The notes: generated by a model not told the origin, from the sequence alone. Counted from the stretch's first letter, positions 53,260 to 63,149 are shown. The stretch: 64,000 bases of DNA from Corynebacterium frankenforstense DSM 45800 (GCF_001941485.1 NZ_CP009247.1:1054001-1118000), one strand, 5' to 3'. A program made the numbers and translations.

Positions 53260-53530
53260 GACGTGCCTCCCTTACCTGTTCGCTTCGCCGCGGCCGCCCC
53301 GGTCGGCGGGGCGCTCGCGGTCACACCGGGTACAACGCCACCGGCCCCGCCGATAATTCCGTGGTGTCCTCCGGCGGGCGGTGAAAGCCCCGGCCTGAAC
53401 CGTCGATTATAGCCGTGTGCCGCGCCTCACGGGCCGCCCCGCGCGGCCGGTCCTGTGGATTGCACGCGGTACTCCACAGGCGGGCGGTGCGCGGCGCGCG
53501 CCGGGTGGTCCGGGCGGCGACCATGGCGCC

Positions 53531-54742
53531 ATGACCGATTCCACGGAACACACCCTGCACACCCCCGGAGACCTGATCGCCAACCTGCCCGCCGTCTTCG
53601 GCTTCTTCCCCGAGGACTCCCTGGTGCTCGCCGCCTTCCTCGACGACGGCGTCCGCTTCGCCCTGGGTCCCGTCCTGCGCGTCGACCTGCGTCCCGTCGA
53701 CGCCGAGGCCGTCGAGTCCGCCCTCGGCAGTCTCGGCGCGTACCGGGCGGGCGACGGGCGCGTCATCGCCGCCTTCGTCATCACCGCCGACGCCGCCGAG
53801 CGCGACCGCGTCTGCGAGCTGCTCTTCGCCGCCTCGCGCGCCGGGGACGTCGACCTGCTCGGCTGCTGGAGCGCCGAGGGGGTGCTGGCCGGCGGGAGCT
53901 ACGAGCTCGAGTTCTGCCCGCCGGGCGCCGAGCCCCTCGACGACTGGTACGGCGGGCGCATCCCCGAGGTCGTCGCGGCCGCGGCGATGGCGCCGCTGCT
54001 GCGCCGCGGCGAGCTGCCCGAGCCCGACCGGGAGGCCGCCCTGGAGTTCTTCGCGCCGCTCGCCGGACGAGAGATTGACGACGTCGCGCCCGGCGCCGCC
54101 GCCGGTACCCGTGCGGTCGGTGCCGTCGCCGGCACCCGTGCGGTCGGTGGTGGGGCGCCCGTGGCCGGCCCGGCCGGCGTGTTGGACGACGTCGTGCTCG
54201 CTGCCGCGGCCGAGCGTGCCCGCGGGTTGGCAGCAGCGATGCGACGCGGGGGAGCGGCGGGACGGGCCGCGTACGGGGCCGTCGTCGGTGCGGCCGAGAG
54301 GGCCCTGGACGCGGTAAGTCAAGGCCGAGGACTTGTTCGTGGTTCTTTTTTCGAGGATCTGGTCTGCCTCGCGGGCGCCCTCGGCGAGACTCACCTGCGC
54401 GACGCGGTGGCCGCGACCGTGCTGGATCACCCCGAGGCCGCCGAGCGGGTCCTGGCGGTGCTCGTGCGGGTGCTCAGCGGGGAGGCCCGGGCCAACGCGC
54501 TCTGCCTCTACTCGCTGGTGGCCGGGCCCGCCGGCCACGGGCACCGGGTGGCCGCCGCGCTCGCGGTGGCGCGCACGGAGTTCCCGGCCCACCGGCTCAC
54601 CCGCCTGCTCTCCGAGGCGCAGCTGCGGTGCGGCCCGGAGGTGGTCGCCGAGCGGGTACGCCGCGGCAGTCGGCAGGTCGCCGAGCGCCTCGGCGTGGCG
54701 GGCGCGGACCCGGCCGGCGGGATCGACGGGCTCGCCGCGTGA
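53531..54742 (+). CDS. DUF4192 family protein
   Basis: 403 residues. Typical DUF4192 start: TPGDLIANLPAVFGFFPEDSLVLAAF, then LRPVDAEAVESAL, and a C-terminal helical part with ANALCLYSLVAG and AHRLTRLLSEA. Function unknown. The middle linker (about residues 180-215) carries an exact dispersed-motif copy (54073-54088, IDDVA with a rare ATT codon) directly followed by a 27-bp tandem repeat (54101-54149). Converges on galE. Confidence 0.88.
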   Translation: MTDSTEHTLHTPGDLIANLPAVFGFFPEDSLVLAAFLDDGVRFALGPVLRVDLRPVDAEAVESALGSLGAYRAGDGRVIAAFVITADAAERDRVCELLFAASRAGDVDLLGCWSAEGVLAGGSYELEFCPPGAEPLDDWYGGRIPEVVAAAAMAPLLRRGELPEPDREAALEFFAPLAGREIDDVAPGAAAGTRAVGAVAGTRAVGGGAPVAGPAGVLDDVVLAAAAERARGLAAAMRRGGAAGRAAYGAVVGAAERALDAVSQGRGLVRGSFFEDLVCLAGALGETHLRDAVAATVLDHPEAAERVLAVLVRVLSGEARANALCLYSLVAGPAGHGHRVAAALAVARTEFPAHRLTRLLSEAQLRCGPEVVAERVRRGSRQVAERLGVAGADPAGGIDGLAA

Positions 54743-54753
54743 ATCTTTTGGCC

Positions 54754-55758
54754 TCAGGCCTTCCCGGCGCGGTAGGCCGCGGCGTCGAGGTCCTTGGTGA
54801 AGGCCCAGGCGTCGGCCACGATGCGCGGCAGGTCCGTGCGCGTCGGGTTCCAGCCGAGCTCCTCCTTGATGCGCTCGGAGGAGGCGACGAGCACGGCCGG
54901 GTCGCCGGCGCGGCGCGGGGCCACCTCGGCGGGGATCGGGTGCCCGGTGACCTCGCGGCAGGTCTCGATGACCTGGCGCACCGAGTAGCCGTCGCCGGAG
55001 CCGAGGTTGAAGATGCGGTGGCGGCCCGGCTCGTTGGTCGTCAGCGCCAGCAGGTGGGCGTCGGCGAGGTCGCGGATGTGGATGTAGTCGCGCACCGCGG
55101 TGCCGTCCTCGGTGGGGTAGTCGTCGCCGAAGATGAAGATCTTCTCGCGCTGGCCCAGAGCGACCTGCAGCACCAGCGGGATCAGGTGGGTCTCCACCTC
55201 CCGCGACTCGCCGACCGCGCCGTGGGCGCCGGCGACATTGAAGTAGCGCAGGCTCGTCGCGCCGAGGCCGAAGGCCGCCGCGTACGAGGTGATCAGGTGG
55301 TCGATGGCCAGCTTCGTCGCCCCGTAGGGGTTGGTCGGCGCGGTGGGGAAGTCCTCGGTGATCGGCACCTCGGCCGGCTCGCCGTAGGTGGCGGCCGTCG
55401 AGGAGAAGACGAGGCTATTGACCCCGTGGGCGCGCATCGCGTCGAGCAGCTTCAGCGTCGAGACGAAGTTGTGGTGCCAGTAGACGTCCGGCTTCTCCAC
55501 GGACTCGCCGACCAGGGAGCGGGCGGCGAAGTGCAGCACGCCGTCGAAGTCGCCCCCGGCGAGGACCTCGTCGGCGGAGTCGTCGATGTCGCCGACGACG
55601 AGCTTGGCCTGCTCCGGCACCGCGCCGCGGTTGCCGGTCGACAGGTCGTCGAGGACGGTGACCTCGTGGCCGGCCTCGACCAGCACGTGCGAGCAGACGC
55701 TGCCGACGTAGCCTGCGCCGCCGGTGACCAGCAGGCGCAGCGGGCGGGACTGGCTCAT
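54754..55758 (-). CDS. galE: UDP-glucose 4-epimerase
   Basis: 334 residues. NAD-binding [16 protein letters not shown] at the start, FSSTAATYG with catalytic Ser near residue 121 and NPYGATK with Tyr and Lys near 144. It converts UDP-galactose and UDP-glucose, supplying galactose for arabinogalactan. Its ATG overlaps the dtxR stop by four bases (ATGA), the conserved corynebacterial dtxR-galE operon. Confidence 0.95.
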   Translation of the reverse strand: MSQSRPLRLLVTGGAGYVGSVCSHVLVEAGHEVTVLDDLSTGNRGAVPEQAKLVVGDIDDSADEVLAGGDFDGVLHFAARSLVGESVEKPDVYWHHNFVSTLKLLDAMRAHGVNSLVFSSTAATYGEPAEVPITEDFPTAPTNPYGATKLAIDHLITSYAAAFGLGATSLRYFNVAGAHGAVGESREVETHLIPLVLQVALGQREKIFIFGDDYPTEDGTAVRDYIHIRDLADAHLLALTTNEPGRHRIFNLGSGDGYSVRQVIETCREVTGHPIPAEVAPRRAGDPAVLVASSERIKEELGWNPTRTDLPRIVADAWAFTKDLDAAAYRAGKA

Positions 55759-56441
55759 TCGTCGATCCTCTCGACGCGCAGGGCGTGGCCGAGGTAGTCG
55801 GCCAGCTCGACCGACTGCCCGTCGTGGGTGACGGTGACGGTGCCGTCGTTGTTGGTCACGTCGACCTCGGCGCCGACCACGGCGCCAATCTCGGTCAGGG
55901 CGCGGAACTGGCGGACGTCGACCTGCAGGATCTCGTTGATCTGCAGCAGGCGCACGTGCGCGGTCTCACCCTCGGGCAGGTCGACGGGGCGGATGCCGCG
56001 CTCCAGGGACTCCGGGCCCTCCGCGCCGAGCTGCTCGAGCCCGGGCACGGGGTTGCCGAAGGGGGAGAGCGTCGGGTCGTCGAGCACCGCGATCACGCGG
56101 CGCTCGACCTCGTCGCTCATCACGTGCTCCCAGCGGCAGGCCTCCTCGTGGACCTGGTGGATGTCCAGGTCCAGGACGTCGGTCAGCAGCTGCTCGGCCA
56201 GGCGGTGCTTGCGCATCACGGAGATGGCGCGGGAGCGGCCCTCCTCGGTCATCTCGAGGCTGCGGTCCGGGCGCACGTGCAGCAGGCCGTTGCGCTCCAT
56301 GCGGGCCACGGTCTGGCTGACGGTGGGACCGGACTGCTCGAGGCGCTCGACGATGCGGGCGCGCAGCGGCGTGATGCCCTCTTCTTCCAGTTCGTAGATC
56401 GTGCGGAGGTACATCTCCGTCGTGTCGACCAGATCTCTCAC
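55755..56441 (-). CDS. dtxR: Iron-dependent regulator DtxR
   Basis: 228 residues. DNA-binding domain [21 protein letters not shown] with [18 protein letters not shown] as recognition helix. Metal ligands are all present: His and Glu in [10 protein letters not shown], His in DIHQVHEEA, and Cys-Glu-His in CRWEH. An SH3-like domain ends the protein. With Fe(II) it represses siderophore and haem genes. Start GTG at 56441 behind an AGAGG site; the frame continues to 56582 without family similarity. Confidence 0.96.
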   Translation of the reverse strand: MRDLVDTTEMYLRTIYELEEEGITPLRARIVERLEQSGPTVSQTVARMERNGLLHVRPDRSLEMTEEGRSRAISVMRKHRLAEQLLTDVLDLDIHQVHEEACRWEHVMSDEVERRVIAVLDDPTLSPFGNPVPGLEQLGAEGPESLERGIRPVDLPEGETAHVRLLQINEILQVDVRQFRALTEIGAVVGAEVDVTNNDGTVTVTHDGQSVELADYLGHALRVERIDE

Positions 56442-56813
56442 GTTCTCGGACCTCTTCGTGCTTACTGTCAGCGGCTGACCTGTCGGCGACACCGGCGCCG
56501 GCGGGGGACGATCCGCGGAGGGCAATGAATCCGCCGCGGATAATGAAGTTATCTTATCAATCCTGCGTCGTCGGTGAGACAACGCCTCCGAACCTGCGTT
56601 CGTGACCAGAATACGCCAGCCTCGCCTTCCACGGGCGGAATACGACCCCGTGGCGTACAGAAGTCTGCACTTAACTGTCCGGGAGCGGCCGGTCGGCGGC
56701 CCGAGCGGCGGCGGTCGCCAGGCGGCGGGGCTGCGGGGTGAGGGCGGCCGACCCTCGGCGGCGTGCGGCCGGCTCGCTGCGGCGTGCGGCAGCCCCGAGC
56801 CCGCCGGCGCAGC
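56442..56813. other. dtxR upstream region
   Basis: Minus-strand leader and promoter of dtxR. An AT-rich tract at 56537-56562 (GATAAGATAACTTCATTATC on the minus strand) with a GATAA/TTATC inverted repeat is the likely promoter; TAAGAT may be the -10. Beyond it to 56813 I see only GC-rich sequence without a gene. Confidence 0.45.
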
Positions 56814-56842
56814 AGAAAACCCCGCCGCCCACGGCGACGGGG
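56814..56842 (-). terminator. Terminator of sigB
   Basis: CCCGCCGCCCACGGCGACGGG hairpin; the minus strand continues GTTTTCTG. Confidence 0.75.
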
Positions 56843-56943
56843 AAGGTGCCCGGGACTCAGGTCCGGGCGGGGACGGGCCCCGGGGCCGGTGGGGACCGGA
56901 CCCGGGTGGGAAACGGTCCCGGCGGGCCCCGAGGGAGAGGAGG

Positions 56944-57939
56944 CTAGAGGGCGTAGTCGCGCAGGCGGTCGGCGCGATCGCCGTCGCGGAGCTTGCTCAT
57001 CACCTCGTGCTCGATCTGGCGCACGCGCTCACGGGAGAGCCCGAAGCGCCGGCCGATCTGGTCCAGGGTGCGCGGCACCCCGTCGTCGAGGCCGTAGCGC
57101 AGGCGGATGACGTCCTCCTCGCGGTCCTCGAGCGTGCCCAGCACGGAGCGGATGTCCGAGTGGCGCAGCGAGGCGACCACGGCGGTCTCCGCGTCGGCGG
57201 CCTCGGCGTCCTCGATGAAGTCGCCCAGCGGGGCCTCCTCGTCGGCGCCGACGGGCATGTCCAGGCTGACCGGGTCGCGCGACTGGCGCAGCAGCATCTC
57301 GATGCGGTGCTCGGGGATGCCGGACTCCTCGGCCAGCTCCTCGTTGGTCGCCTCGCGGCCGAGGTGCTGGTAGAGCTCGCGCTTGATGCGGGAGAGCTTG
57401 TTGACCTGCTCGACGAGGTGGACGGGCAGGCGGATCGTGCGCGACTGGTCGGCCATGCCGCGGGTGATCGCCTGGCGGATCCACCAGGTCGCGTAGGTGG
57501 AGAACTTGAAGCCCTTGGCGTAGTCGAACTTCTCCATCGCGCGGATCAGACCCAGGTTGCCTTCCTGGATCAGGTCCAGCAGCGGCATGCCGCGGCCGGT
57601 GTAGCGCTTGGCCAGGGAGACAACGAGGCGCAGGTTGGCCTCGAGCAGGTGGCTGCGTGCCTTGCGGCCCTCGCGGATGAGGACCTTCAGGTCGCGCTTC
57701 TTGGCGCGGGTGAGACGCTGGTCGGAGTGGTTGAGCACCCGGTCCGCATAGAGCCCGACCTCGATCTGCTGGGCGAGCTCGACCTCCTCCTCCGCGGTCA
57801 GCAGCGCGGTCTTGCCGATGCCGTTGAGGTAGACGCGGACCAGATCGGCCGACGGGTTGTCGTTGGTCTGGTTGCGGCGACTGCCCTTGTCGTGGGGGAC
57901 GTCCTTCGAGTCGTGGTCCTTGGCGGACGCAGTTGTCAT
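56944..57939 (-). CDS. sigB: RNA polymerase sigma factor SigB
   Basis: 331 residues, sigma-70 group 2: region 1.2 [19 protein letters not shown], region 2 with [32 protein letters not shown] and [13 protein letters not shown], region 4 with [18 protein letters not shown]. It lacks the long acidic region 1.1 of SigA. In C. glutamicum it directs stress and transition-phase genes. ATG at 57939 with GGAGG upstream; a longer frame to 57981 is not supported. Confidence 0.94.
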   Translation of the reverse strand: MTTASAKDHDSKDVPHDKGSRRNQTNDNPSADLVRVYLNGIGKTALLTAEEEVELAQQIEVGLYADRVLNHSDQRLTRAKKRDLKVLIREGRKARSHLLEANLRLVVSLAKRYTGRGMPLLDLIQEGNLGLIRAMEKFDYAKGFKFSTYATWWIRQAITRGMADQSRTIRLPVHLVEQVNKLSRIKRELYQHLGREATNEELAEESGIPEHRIEMLLRQSRDPVSLDMPVGADEEAPLGDFIEDAEAADAETAVVASLRHSDIRSVLGTLEDREEDVIRLRYGLDDGVPRTLDQIGRRFGLSRERVRQIEHEVMSKLRDGDRADRLRDYAL

Positions 57940-57973
57940 GCAGGCCTCCTCAGTGTTGCCGTCTCGAAGGGTG

Positions 57974-58001
57974 TAACGCACGGGCGGGCGGGAAAGTTCC
58001 C
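57974..58001 (-). promoter_or_regulatory. sigB: SigH-type promoter of sigB
   Basis: Minus strand GGGAACTT (57994-58001) and CGTTA (57974-57978) with 19 bp between GGAA and GTT, fitting the SigH consensus. Predicted leader about 30 nt. SigH control of sigB is known in C. glutamicum. Confidence 0.68.
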
Positions 58002-58039
58002 GTGCCCCTTTTCGGGGTCAGTCGTGGGTGGCTTCGTGA

Positions 58040-58471
58040 TCACTCGCGCGTGTCCACGAGCAGGGTAAAGGGACCTTCGTTGACGGATGCGACGCGCATC
58101 ATCGCCCCGAAGCGACCCTCGGCCACCGTCAGGCTCCGCTCGCGCAGCCCCGCGGTCACCTTCGCGATCGCCGCCTCGGCCTGCTCGCCGCCGGCGGCGT
58201 CGGACCAGGAGGGCCGGCGCCCCTTGGCGGTGCGCCCGTAGAGGGTGAACTGGCTGACCAGCAGTACCGGGGCGCCGGCGTCGGTGACCGAGACCTCGCC
58301 GTCGAGCACGCGCAGCTCGGCGATCTTGCGCACCATCTTCTCGATGTCGGCGTCACCGTCCTCGCGGTGCACGCCGACCAGGGCGAGCAGCCCCGGCTCC
58401 TCGATCGCGCCGACGGTCTCGCCGTCGACGGTCACCGACGCCGAGCTCACCCGGGTCAGAACGGCTCTCAT
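58040..58471 (-). CDS. dtd: D-aminoacyl-tRNA deacylase
   Basis: 143 residues, full length for Dtd. Starts [17 protein letters not shown] and has the catalytic [10 protein letters not shown] motif near residue 77 and the second active-site strand [11 protein letters not shown] at the end. It hydrolyses D-aminoacyl- and mischarged glycyl-tRNA(Ala). Directly upstream of sigB on the same strand. Confidence 0.95.
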   Translation of the reverse strand: MRAVLTRVSSASVTVDGETVGAIEEPGLLALVGVHREDGDADIEKMVRKIAELRVLDGEVSVTDAGAPVLLVSQFTLYGRTAKGRRPSWSDAAGGEQAEAAIAKVTAGLRERSLTVAEGRFGAMMRVASVNEGPFTLLVDTRE

Positions 58472-58502
58472 CGTCTACCTCTTTCTCTTGCGTCTCTTCT
58501 TC

Positions 58503-58518
58503 AATTGCCGACGTCGCG
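58503..58518 (+). repeat. exact copy of dispersed 16-bp motif
   Basis: AATTGCCGACGTCGCG, 32 bases upstream of dtd, at the edge of a GC-rich spacer (58519-58665) with no gene seen. Confidence 0.7.
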
Positions 58519-58665
58519 CCCCACCCGCGGGCGGTCCCCGCAGCGTGGGGTGCGGGGCCCACGGCGTCGGCCCCTGCGGGGCCTTCTGCCGCGGCCCATG
58601 GCCCCGGCCACGGCGGGGTCTTAGGTCCCGGCCCGCGGCCCCCGGCCTGCTGCGCGGGGGCGGGC

Positions 58666-60360
58666 CTAGCAGACCAGGTCCGCCGGGAGTAGCAGCCCGT
58701 GGCGCACCAGGTCGACGGTCACCGCCGCCGCGCCGGTGCGCACCTCGTCGGCGTCGAGCCCCTTCGCGGCGGCGTAGAGCTCCGCGACGTCGGAAAGCGT
58801 CAGCCCCTGCGGGTGCAGGCCGGCCACGACGGCGGCGACGTGGGCGTCGACCTCGTGGCTGAAGCGCGGCCCGTCGGTGCGGGTGAGCCGACGGACCTCG
58901 TCGGCGAAGCCCAAGCCGGTCCCGGCGTCGGGCAGGCCGACCTCCTCGAGGGCGACCCCCGGGCGAACCAGGTAGTTCGCGGCGAGCACGCCCTCGGTGT
59001 CGCGGGCGCGCAGCCAGGCCGCACGCCGGAAGTACTCCTCGACCTCGGGGCCGAGCGGATCCGTGAAGGCCTGGGTCAGCTCCTCGGCGACGACCTCGGA
59101 GGGCGCATCGCCGATGTTCTCCACGGCCACGAAGCCGAAGCCGACGGTCTCGACGTTCTCGGACTCGAAGTAGTCGAGCCAGGCGTGGGTGCGCGCCGCA
59201 CCCTCCGGCGAGCGCGGGTCGACGCCCTCGTCGCGCAGCCAGGTGCCCACGTAGGTCGAGGGGTCGACCCGGTCGCGCTCGAGGACCCAGGCGGCCACGC
59301 CGTCCTCGGGCAGCCAGGAGGCCACCCGCGCCGCCCAGTTCTCGCCTTCGCGGTGCACCCAGGCGGCCAGCAGGTGGGCGTGCCCGCCGGGGTTGAGGTG
59401 CTCGGCCACCCCGGAGACGACGGTCGCGCTCGCGGCGTCCAGGCCGAGCCCGGAGTCGCGGTAGACGTGGCCGACCTCGGGCGGGCCGACGACGAACGGC
59501 GGGTTGGACACGATCCGGTCGAAGCGGCGGCCGGCCACCGGCTCGAACCACGGGCCGTCGAGGACCTCGGCGTCCGCGCGCCCGGCACCGGCCAGGGTGG
59601 CGCGGGTGAAGTCGAGGGCGCGGTCCAGCACGTCGGTGGCGGTGATCGACTCGGCCAGCCCCGCCTGGGCCAGCGACTGCACGCCGCAGCCGCAGCCGAG
59701 GTCGAGCAGTGAGCCGCACGGTGTGTCGGGCACCGAGCGCAGCAGCGTCAGGCTGGCCTGGCCCATGCCGGGCACGTGGTCGCGGCGCTGTTCGGCGTCG
59801 GTGACCGAGGCGTCGCGGTCGGAGAAGACGACGCGGTCGGCGCCGTTCAGGTGCACCGGGCGGACGTCGACGACGGCGCGCAGTGCGGAGGGAGCGGGCG
59901 CGTCGGTGGCGGAACCGGCGGCGTCGGCACCCGCAGCCGGGGCACCGCCGGGCGCGTCGGTGGCGGAACCGGCGACGTCGGCACCCGCAGTCGCGGCACC
60001 GCCGGGCGCGCCGGAACCCGCCACGTCGGCACGCGCGGCGTCGTCAATCGGGGTCGTCTCGAAGACGCCGGCGTCGACGAGTGCGCTGACCAGGTCCGCG
60101 CCGAGTGCCTCGGCAAGCGCCTCCTCGGCCACCGGCTCGCGCAGCAGGAAGGCGCGCACCGGCACCTCCAGGTCGGTCTCGGCGCGCTCGAGCGCCCAGG
60201 CGACGGCCGCCGGCTCGCCGCGGTGCAGGGCGGCCACGGCCTCGCCGCCGAGGGCGGTGTTGAGGCCGGGCTCGGTGAAGCCGAGCTCGATGAGGCGGGC
60301 GGCCAGGCGCGCGGCGGGGCCGGTCGGGGAATCGGTCGCGGCGTCGTCGGGTCGGGTCAC
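58666..60360 (-). CDS. Class I methyltransferase (HemK/RsmC-like), DUF7059/DUF7782 type
   Basis: 564 residues. An N-terminal helical domain (1-105), an Ala/Gly/Asp-rich linker (about 106-160), then a SAM-binding domain with DLGCGCGVQSL near residue 219 and the NPPF motif (SNPPFVVG near 284) seen in enzymes that methylate Gln or adenine/guanine amino groups. About 200 further residues form a C-terminal domain. Substrate unknown. The linker is encoded by a 54-bp tandem repeat abutting a dispersed-motif copy. Another copy is at 58783-58798. Its GTG overlaps the DUF3099 gene by four bases. Confidence 0.85.
   Translation of the reverse strand: MTRPDDAATDSPTGPAARLAARLIELGFTEPGLNTALGGEAVAALHRGEPAAVAWALERAETDLEVPVRAFLLREPVAEEALAEALGADLVSALVDAGVFETTPIDDAARADVAGSGAPGGAATAGADVAGSATDAPGGAPAAGADAAGSATDAPAPSALRAVVDVRPVHLNGADRVVFSDRDASVTDAEQRRDHVPGMGQASLTLLRSVPDTPCGSLLDLGCGCGVQSLAQAGLAESITATDVLDRALDFTRATLAGAGRADAEVLDGPWFEPVAGRRFDRIVSNPPFVVGPPEVGHVYRDSGLGLDAASATVVSGVAEHLNPGGHAHLLAAWVHREGENWAARVASWLPEDGVAAWVLERDRVDPSTYVGTWLRDEGVDPRSPEGAARTHAWLDYFESENVETVGFGFVAVENIGDAPSEVVAEELTQAFTDPLGPEVEEYFRRAAWLRARDTEGVLAANYLVRPGVALEEVGLPDAGTGLGFADEVRRLTRTDGPRFSHEVDAHVAAVVAGLHPQGLTLSDVAELYAAAKGLDADEVRTGAAAVTVDLVRHGLLLPADLVC
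59896..60034. repeat. 54-bp tandem repeat, about 2.6 copies, in methyltransferase linker
   Basis: Units begin at 59896, 59950 and 60004 (last partial and diverged). Encodes an 18-residue Gly/Ala/Asp/Thr-rich repeat. Directly bordered by the motif copy at 60034-60049. Confidence 0.85.
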
Positions 60361-60920
60361 TTACTGGGCCTCCAGTTCGGGTCGTCGATGGTGGGGTGCT
60401 GCTCCTCAGCGGCCCGCCCGGTGTCCGGGGAGCCGGGGTCCGCGGGGCCGGCGCCGAGCTCGCGGCGCTGTGCCTGGCCGAGCTGCCCGGCGTGTTCCGC
60501 GGCGACGGCGCGGCGGTGCTCGCGCACGGCGGCCGGCTTGTAGACGTTGCGTTCGCGCTTGTCGGCCACCTCGCCCTTCTCGTTGGCGATGACCACCGCG
60601 ACCCAGGGCAGCGGCACGGAGACGACGAAGACGATCGCCGCCAGCCACCAGTTCTCCCAGACCAGGTAGGTCACGAGCGCCAGCGCGATCAGCGGCAGGC
60701 GCAGCAGCTGCAGCGTCAGGTAGATGACCTTGCGCCGGTGCAGGTTCTGCCCGGCGGTGCGGTGCTGCGAGGTGATCAGCTCCGCGCGCCGACGACGCAG
60801 CCGCCAGCGGTGGTGGCCGGTGCTCCCGGAGTCCCCGGCGGGGGTGTCGGCGGGCGCGTCGACGAAGAAGACGTCGTCGCCCGACGTCTCCGCGTCCTCA
60901 CCTGCAGTGCCCTCGTTCAT
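60357..60920 (-). CDS. DUF3099 membrane protein
   Basis: 187 residues. The DUF3099 core runs from AELITSQHRTAGQN near residue 44 through two helices (LLRLPLIALALVTYLVW and WLAAIVFVVSVPLPWVAVVIAN). N- and C-terminal tails are acidic or charged and variable. Function unknown. First gene of a two-gene operon with the methyltransferase, overlapping GTGA. Divergent from DUF3039. Confidence 0.85.
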   Translation of the reverse strand: MNEGTAGEDAETSGDDVFFVDAPADTPAGDSGSTGHHRWRLRRRRAELITSQHRTAGQNLHRRKVIYLTLQLLRLPLIALALVTYLVWENWWLAAIVFVVSVPLPWVAVVIANEKGEVADKRERNVYKPAAVREHRRAVAAEHAGQLGQAQRRELGAGPADPGSPDTGRAAEEQHPTIDDPNWRPSK

Positions 60921-60972
60921 CGCCTACCAAGGGTAGACCCCCGATGGACCGTCGAGTCACGGTTGGGGCATT

Positions 60973-61221
60973 ATGGGGTCCGTGAAAACCGGAACGACCA
61001 CCATCGAGCGCCCAGACACCCGGGAGAGCACCGGCACCACCGACGACACGCCGAAGTTCTTCCACTACGTCAAGAAGAACCAGATCGTGGACTCCGCGGT
61101 GAGCGGGAAAATGGTCGTCGCGCTGTGCGGCGAGACCTTCCCGGTGACCAAGCAGGCCAAGCCGGGTTCCCCCGTGTGCCCCGACTGCGAACGGATCTAC
61201 AGGAGCCTGCGCAAGAAGTGA
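60973..61221 (+). CDS. DUF3039 family protein
   Basis: 82 residues, small zinc-ribbon-like protein with FHYVKKNQIVDSAVSG, ALCGE and VCPDCERIY (Cys near 56, 71 and 74). Conserved in actinobacteria, function unknown. It overlaps the following helicase by four bases (GTGA), an arrangement that suggests a shared task. A GTG at 60982 is an alternative start. Confidence 0.86.
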   Translation: MGSVKTGTTTIERPDTRESTGTTDDTPKFFHYVKKNQIVDSAVSGKMVVALCGETFPVTKQAKPGSPVCPDCERIYRSLRKK

Positions 61222-62951
61222 CCCGGCAGCTCATCAGGGGGCGGCTGCGCGACTGGCAGGCGCGCGCCCTGCGCAAGTACCTGACCGAGCGCCCCAAGGA
61301 CTTCCTGGCCGTGGCCACGCCCGGCGCGGGCAAGACGACGTTCGCGCTGCGCGTGGCCGTCGAGCTTCTCGACGTGCGCGCCGTCGACCGCGTCGTGGTC
61401 GTCGTGCCCACCGAGCACCTCAAGGTGCAGTGGGCCAAGGCCGCCGCGCGGGTGGGCATCTCCCTGGACGCGGAGTTCAAGAACTCCGACGGCTTCAACC
61501 GCAACTTCGACGGTGTGGCCGTCACCTACGCCCAGGTCTCGCTGCACCCGTTCAAGCACCACGCCGTGTCCACCGCCCGGCGCACGCTCGTCATCCTCGA
61601 CGAGATCCACCACGGCGGCGACGCGAAGAGCTGGGGCGACGGCATCCGCGAGGCCTACCGCGACGCCGAATACCGCCTGGCGCTGACCGGTACCCCGTTC
61701 CGCTCCGACGACGCGGCGATCCCCTTCGTGCGCTACGAGGAGGACGGCGAGGGCCACCTGGTCAGCCGCGCCGACCACACCTACGGCTACTCCGACGCGC
61801 TCGCCGACGGCGTGGTGCGCCCCGTGATCTTCCTGGCCTACTCCGGCGAGGCCCGCTGGCGTGACTCGGCCGGCGAGGAGTACGCCGCCCGCCTGGGCGA
61901 GCCGCTCAACGCCGAGCAGACCGCCCGGGCCTGGAAGACCGCGCTCGACCCGCGCGGCGACTGGATCCCCGCGGTGCTCTCCGCCGCGCACACCCGGCTG
62001 CAGCAGCTGCGCAACAACATGCCGGACGCCGGCGGCCTGGTCATCGCCAGCGACACCAAGACCGCGCGCGCCTACGCCAAGATCCTCGAGCGCTACTCCT
62101 CGACGCCGGTGACCGTCGTGCTCTCCGACGAGCCGGGCAGCTCCGACCGCATCGACGAGTTCTCCGCCTCCACCGACGAGTGGATGGTCGCCGTGCGCAT
62201 GGTCTCCGAGGGCGTCGACGTCCCGCGCCTGGCCGTGGGCGTCTACGCCACCGCCGCCTCGACGCCGCTGTTCTTCGCCCAGGCCATCGGGCGCTTCGTG
62301 CGCTCGCGCATGCCCGGTGAGAACGCCTCGATCTTCCTGCCGAGCGTGCCGGTCCTGCTGGACCTGGCCGCCAAGCTGGAGAAGTCCCGCGACCACGTGC
62401 TGAGCAAGCCCCACCGCGACAACGGCGGCTGGGACGACGAGGCGCTGGCCGAGGCCAACCGGGAGAAGAACGAGCCCGACGAGGAGACCGGCTACCAGTC
62501 GATCGGCGCCGAGGCCGAGCTGGACTCCCTGATCTACGAGGGCTCCACCTACGGCACCGGCGCCGGCGTGGGCTCCGCCGAGGAGCGTGAGTACCTGGGT
62601 CTTCCCGGTCTGCTCGACGCCGAACAGGTCAAGGCGCTGCTGCAGCGCCGGCAGACCGAGCAGCTCGACGCGCGCACCCGCCAGGCCAAGCAGACCGAGG
62701 AGAACCAGCGCCGCGAGCGCGAGGCCTCGCGCACCGAGGGCGCCCGCCGGGCGCGGGAGCGCGTGGCCAGCGAGGAGCTGCCGAAGCTGCGCAAGGAGCT
62801 CAACGCGATCGTCTCGATCACCGCGGCGCGCACCGGGCGGCCGCACGGCTCGATCCACAACGAGGCGCGCCGCGCCTGCGGCGGCCCGCCGACCGCGCTG
62901 TGCTCCGCCCAGGAGCTGCGCGACCGCATCGCCTACCTGCGCAAGTGGTAG
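61218..62951 (+). CDS. DEAD/DEAH-box helicase (UvsW/XPB-like)
   Basis: 577 residues. RDWQARALRKYL (Q-like), Walker A ATPGAGKTTFA near residue 37, DEIHHGGD near 128, LTGTPFR near 155, second lobe with VRMVSEGVDVPRLAVGVYAT and QAIGRFVRSR. The C-terminal 130 residues are a charged coiled coil. Superfamily 2, probably acting on double-stranded DNA in repair. Coupled to DUF3039; both end before sigA, which converges. Confidence 0.88.
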   Translation: MTRQLIRGRLRDWQARALRKYLTERPKDFLAVATPGAGKTTFALRVAVELLDVRAVDRVVVVVPTEHLKVQWAKAAARVGISLDAEFKNSDGFNRNFDGVAVTYAQVSLHPFKHHAVSTARRTLVILDEIHHGGDAKSWGDGIREAYRDAEYRLALTGTPFRSDDAAIPFVRYEEDGEGHLVSRADHTYGYSDALADGVVRPVIFLAYSGEARWRDSAGEEYAARLGEPLNAEQTARAWKTALDPRGDWIPAVLSAAHTRLQQLRNNMPDAGGLVIASDTKTARAYAKILERYSSTPVTVVLSDEPGSSDRIDEFSASTDEWMVAVRMVSEGVDVPRLAVGVYATAASTPLFFAQAIGRFVRSRMPGENASIFLPSVPVLLDLAAKLEKSRDHVLSKPHRDNGGWDDEALAEANREKNEPDEETGYQSIGAEAELDSLIYEGSTYGTGAGVGSAEEREYLGLPGLLDAEQVKALLQRRQTEQLDARTRQAKQTEENQRREREASRTEGARRARERVASEELPKLRKELNAIVSITAARTGRPHGSIHNEARRACGGPPTALCSAQELRDRIAYLRKW

Positions 62952-62977
62952 GGGCCGGAGGCTTCGCCGTCCGGCCC
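62952..62977 (+). terminator. Hairpin after helicase
   Basis: GGGCCGGAGGC-ttc-GCCGTCCGGCCC begins right after the stop codon. No T-run follows. Confidence 0.5.
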
Positions 62978-63096
62978 GTGGGAGCGGTGCCGCAGAAACC
63001 GTAAGACAGGGGCCGGCCCCGGGGGAGGGCGCTCTGCCGGCGCCGGGGAGCAGGGGAGTGCGCGGCGCAGACCGCGCGCCGCACAGCACGAGCGCA

Positions 63097-63129
63097 AGGA
63101 AAACGCCCGCGTGGGGGACACGCGGGCGT
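63097..63129 (-). terminator. Terminator of sigA, containing a motif copy
   Basis: ACGCCCGCGTG (63103-63113) pairs with CACGCGGGCGT (63119-63129); the minus strand then reads TTTTCCTTG. The proximal arm belongs to a dispersed-motif near copy at 63121-63137 (minus strand ACTTTCCGACGCCCGCG). Confidence 0.85.
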
Positions 63130-63149
63130 CGGAAAGTGGGGGCGGGGGA

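Noticed and set aside
56442..56582. Longer DtxR start
   Set aside because: The added residues (Arg/Pro-rich) do not match DtxR, and an AGAGG site precedes the GTG at 56441.
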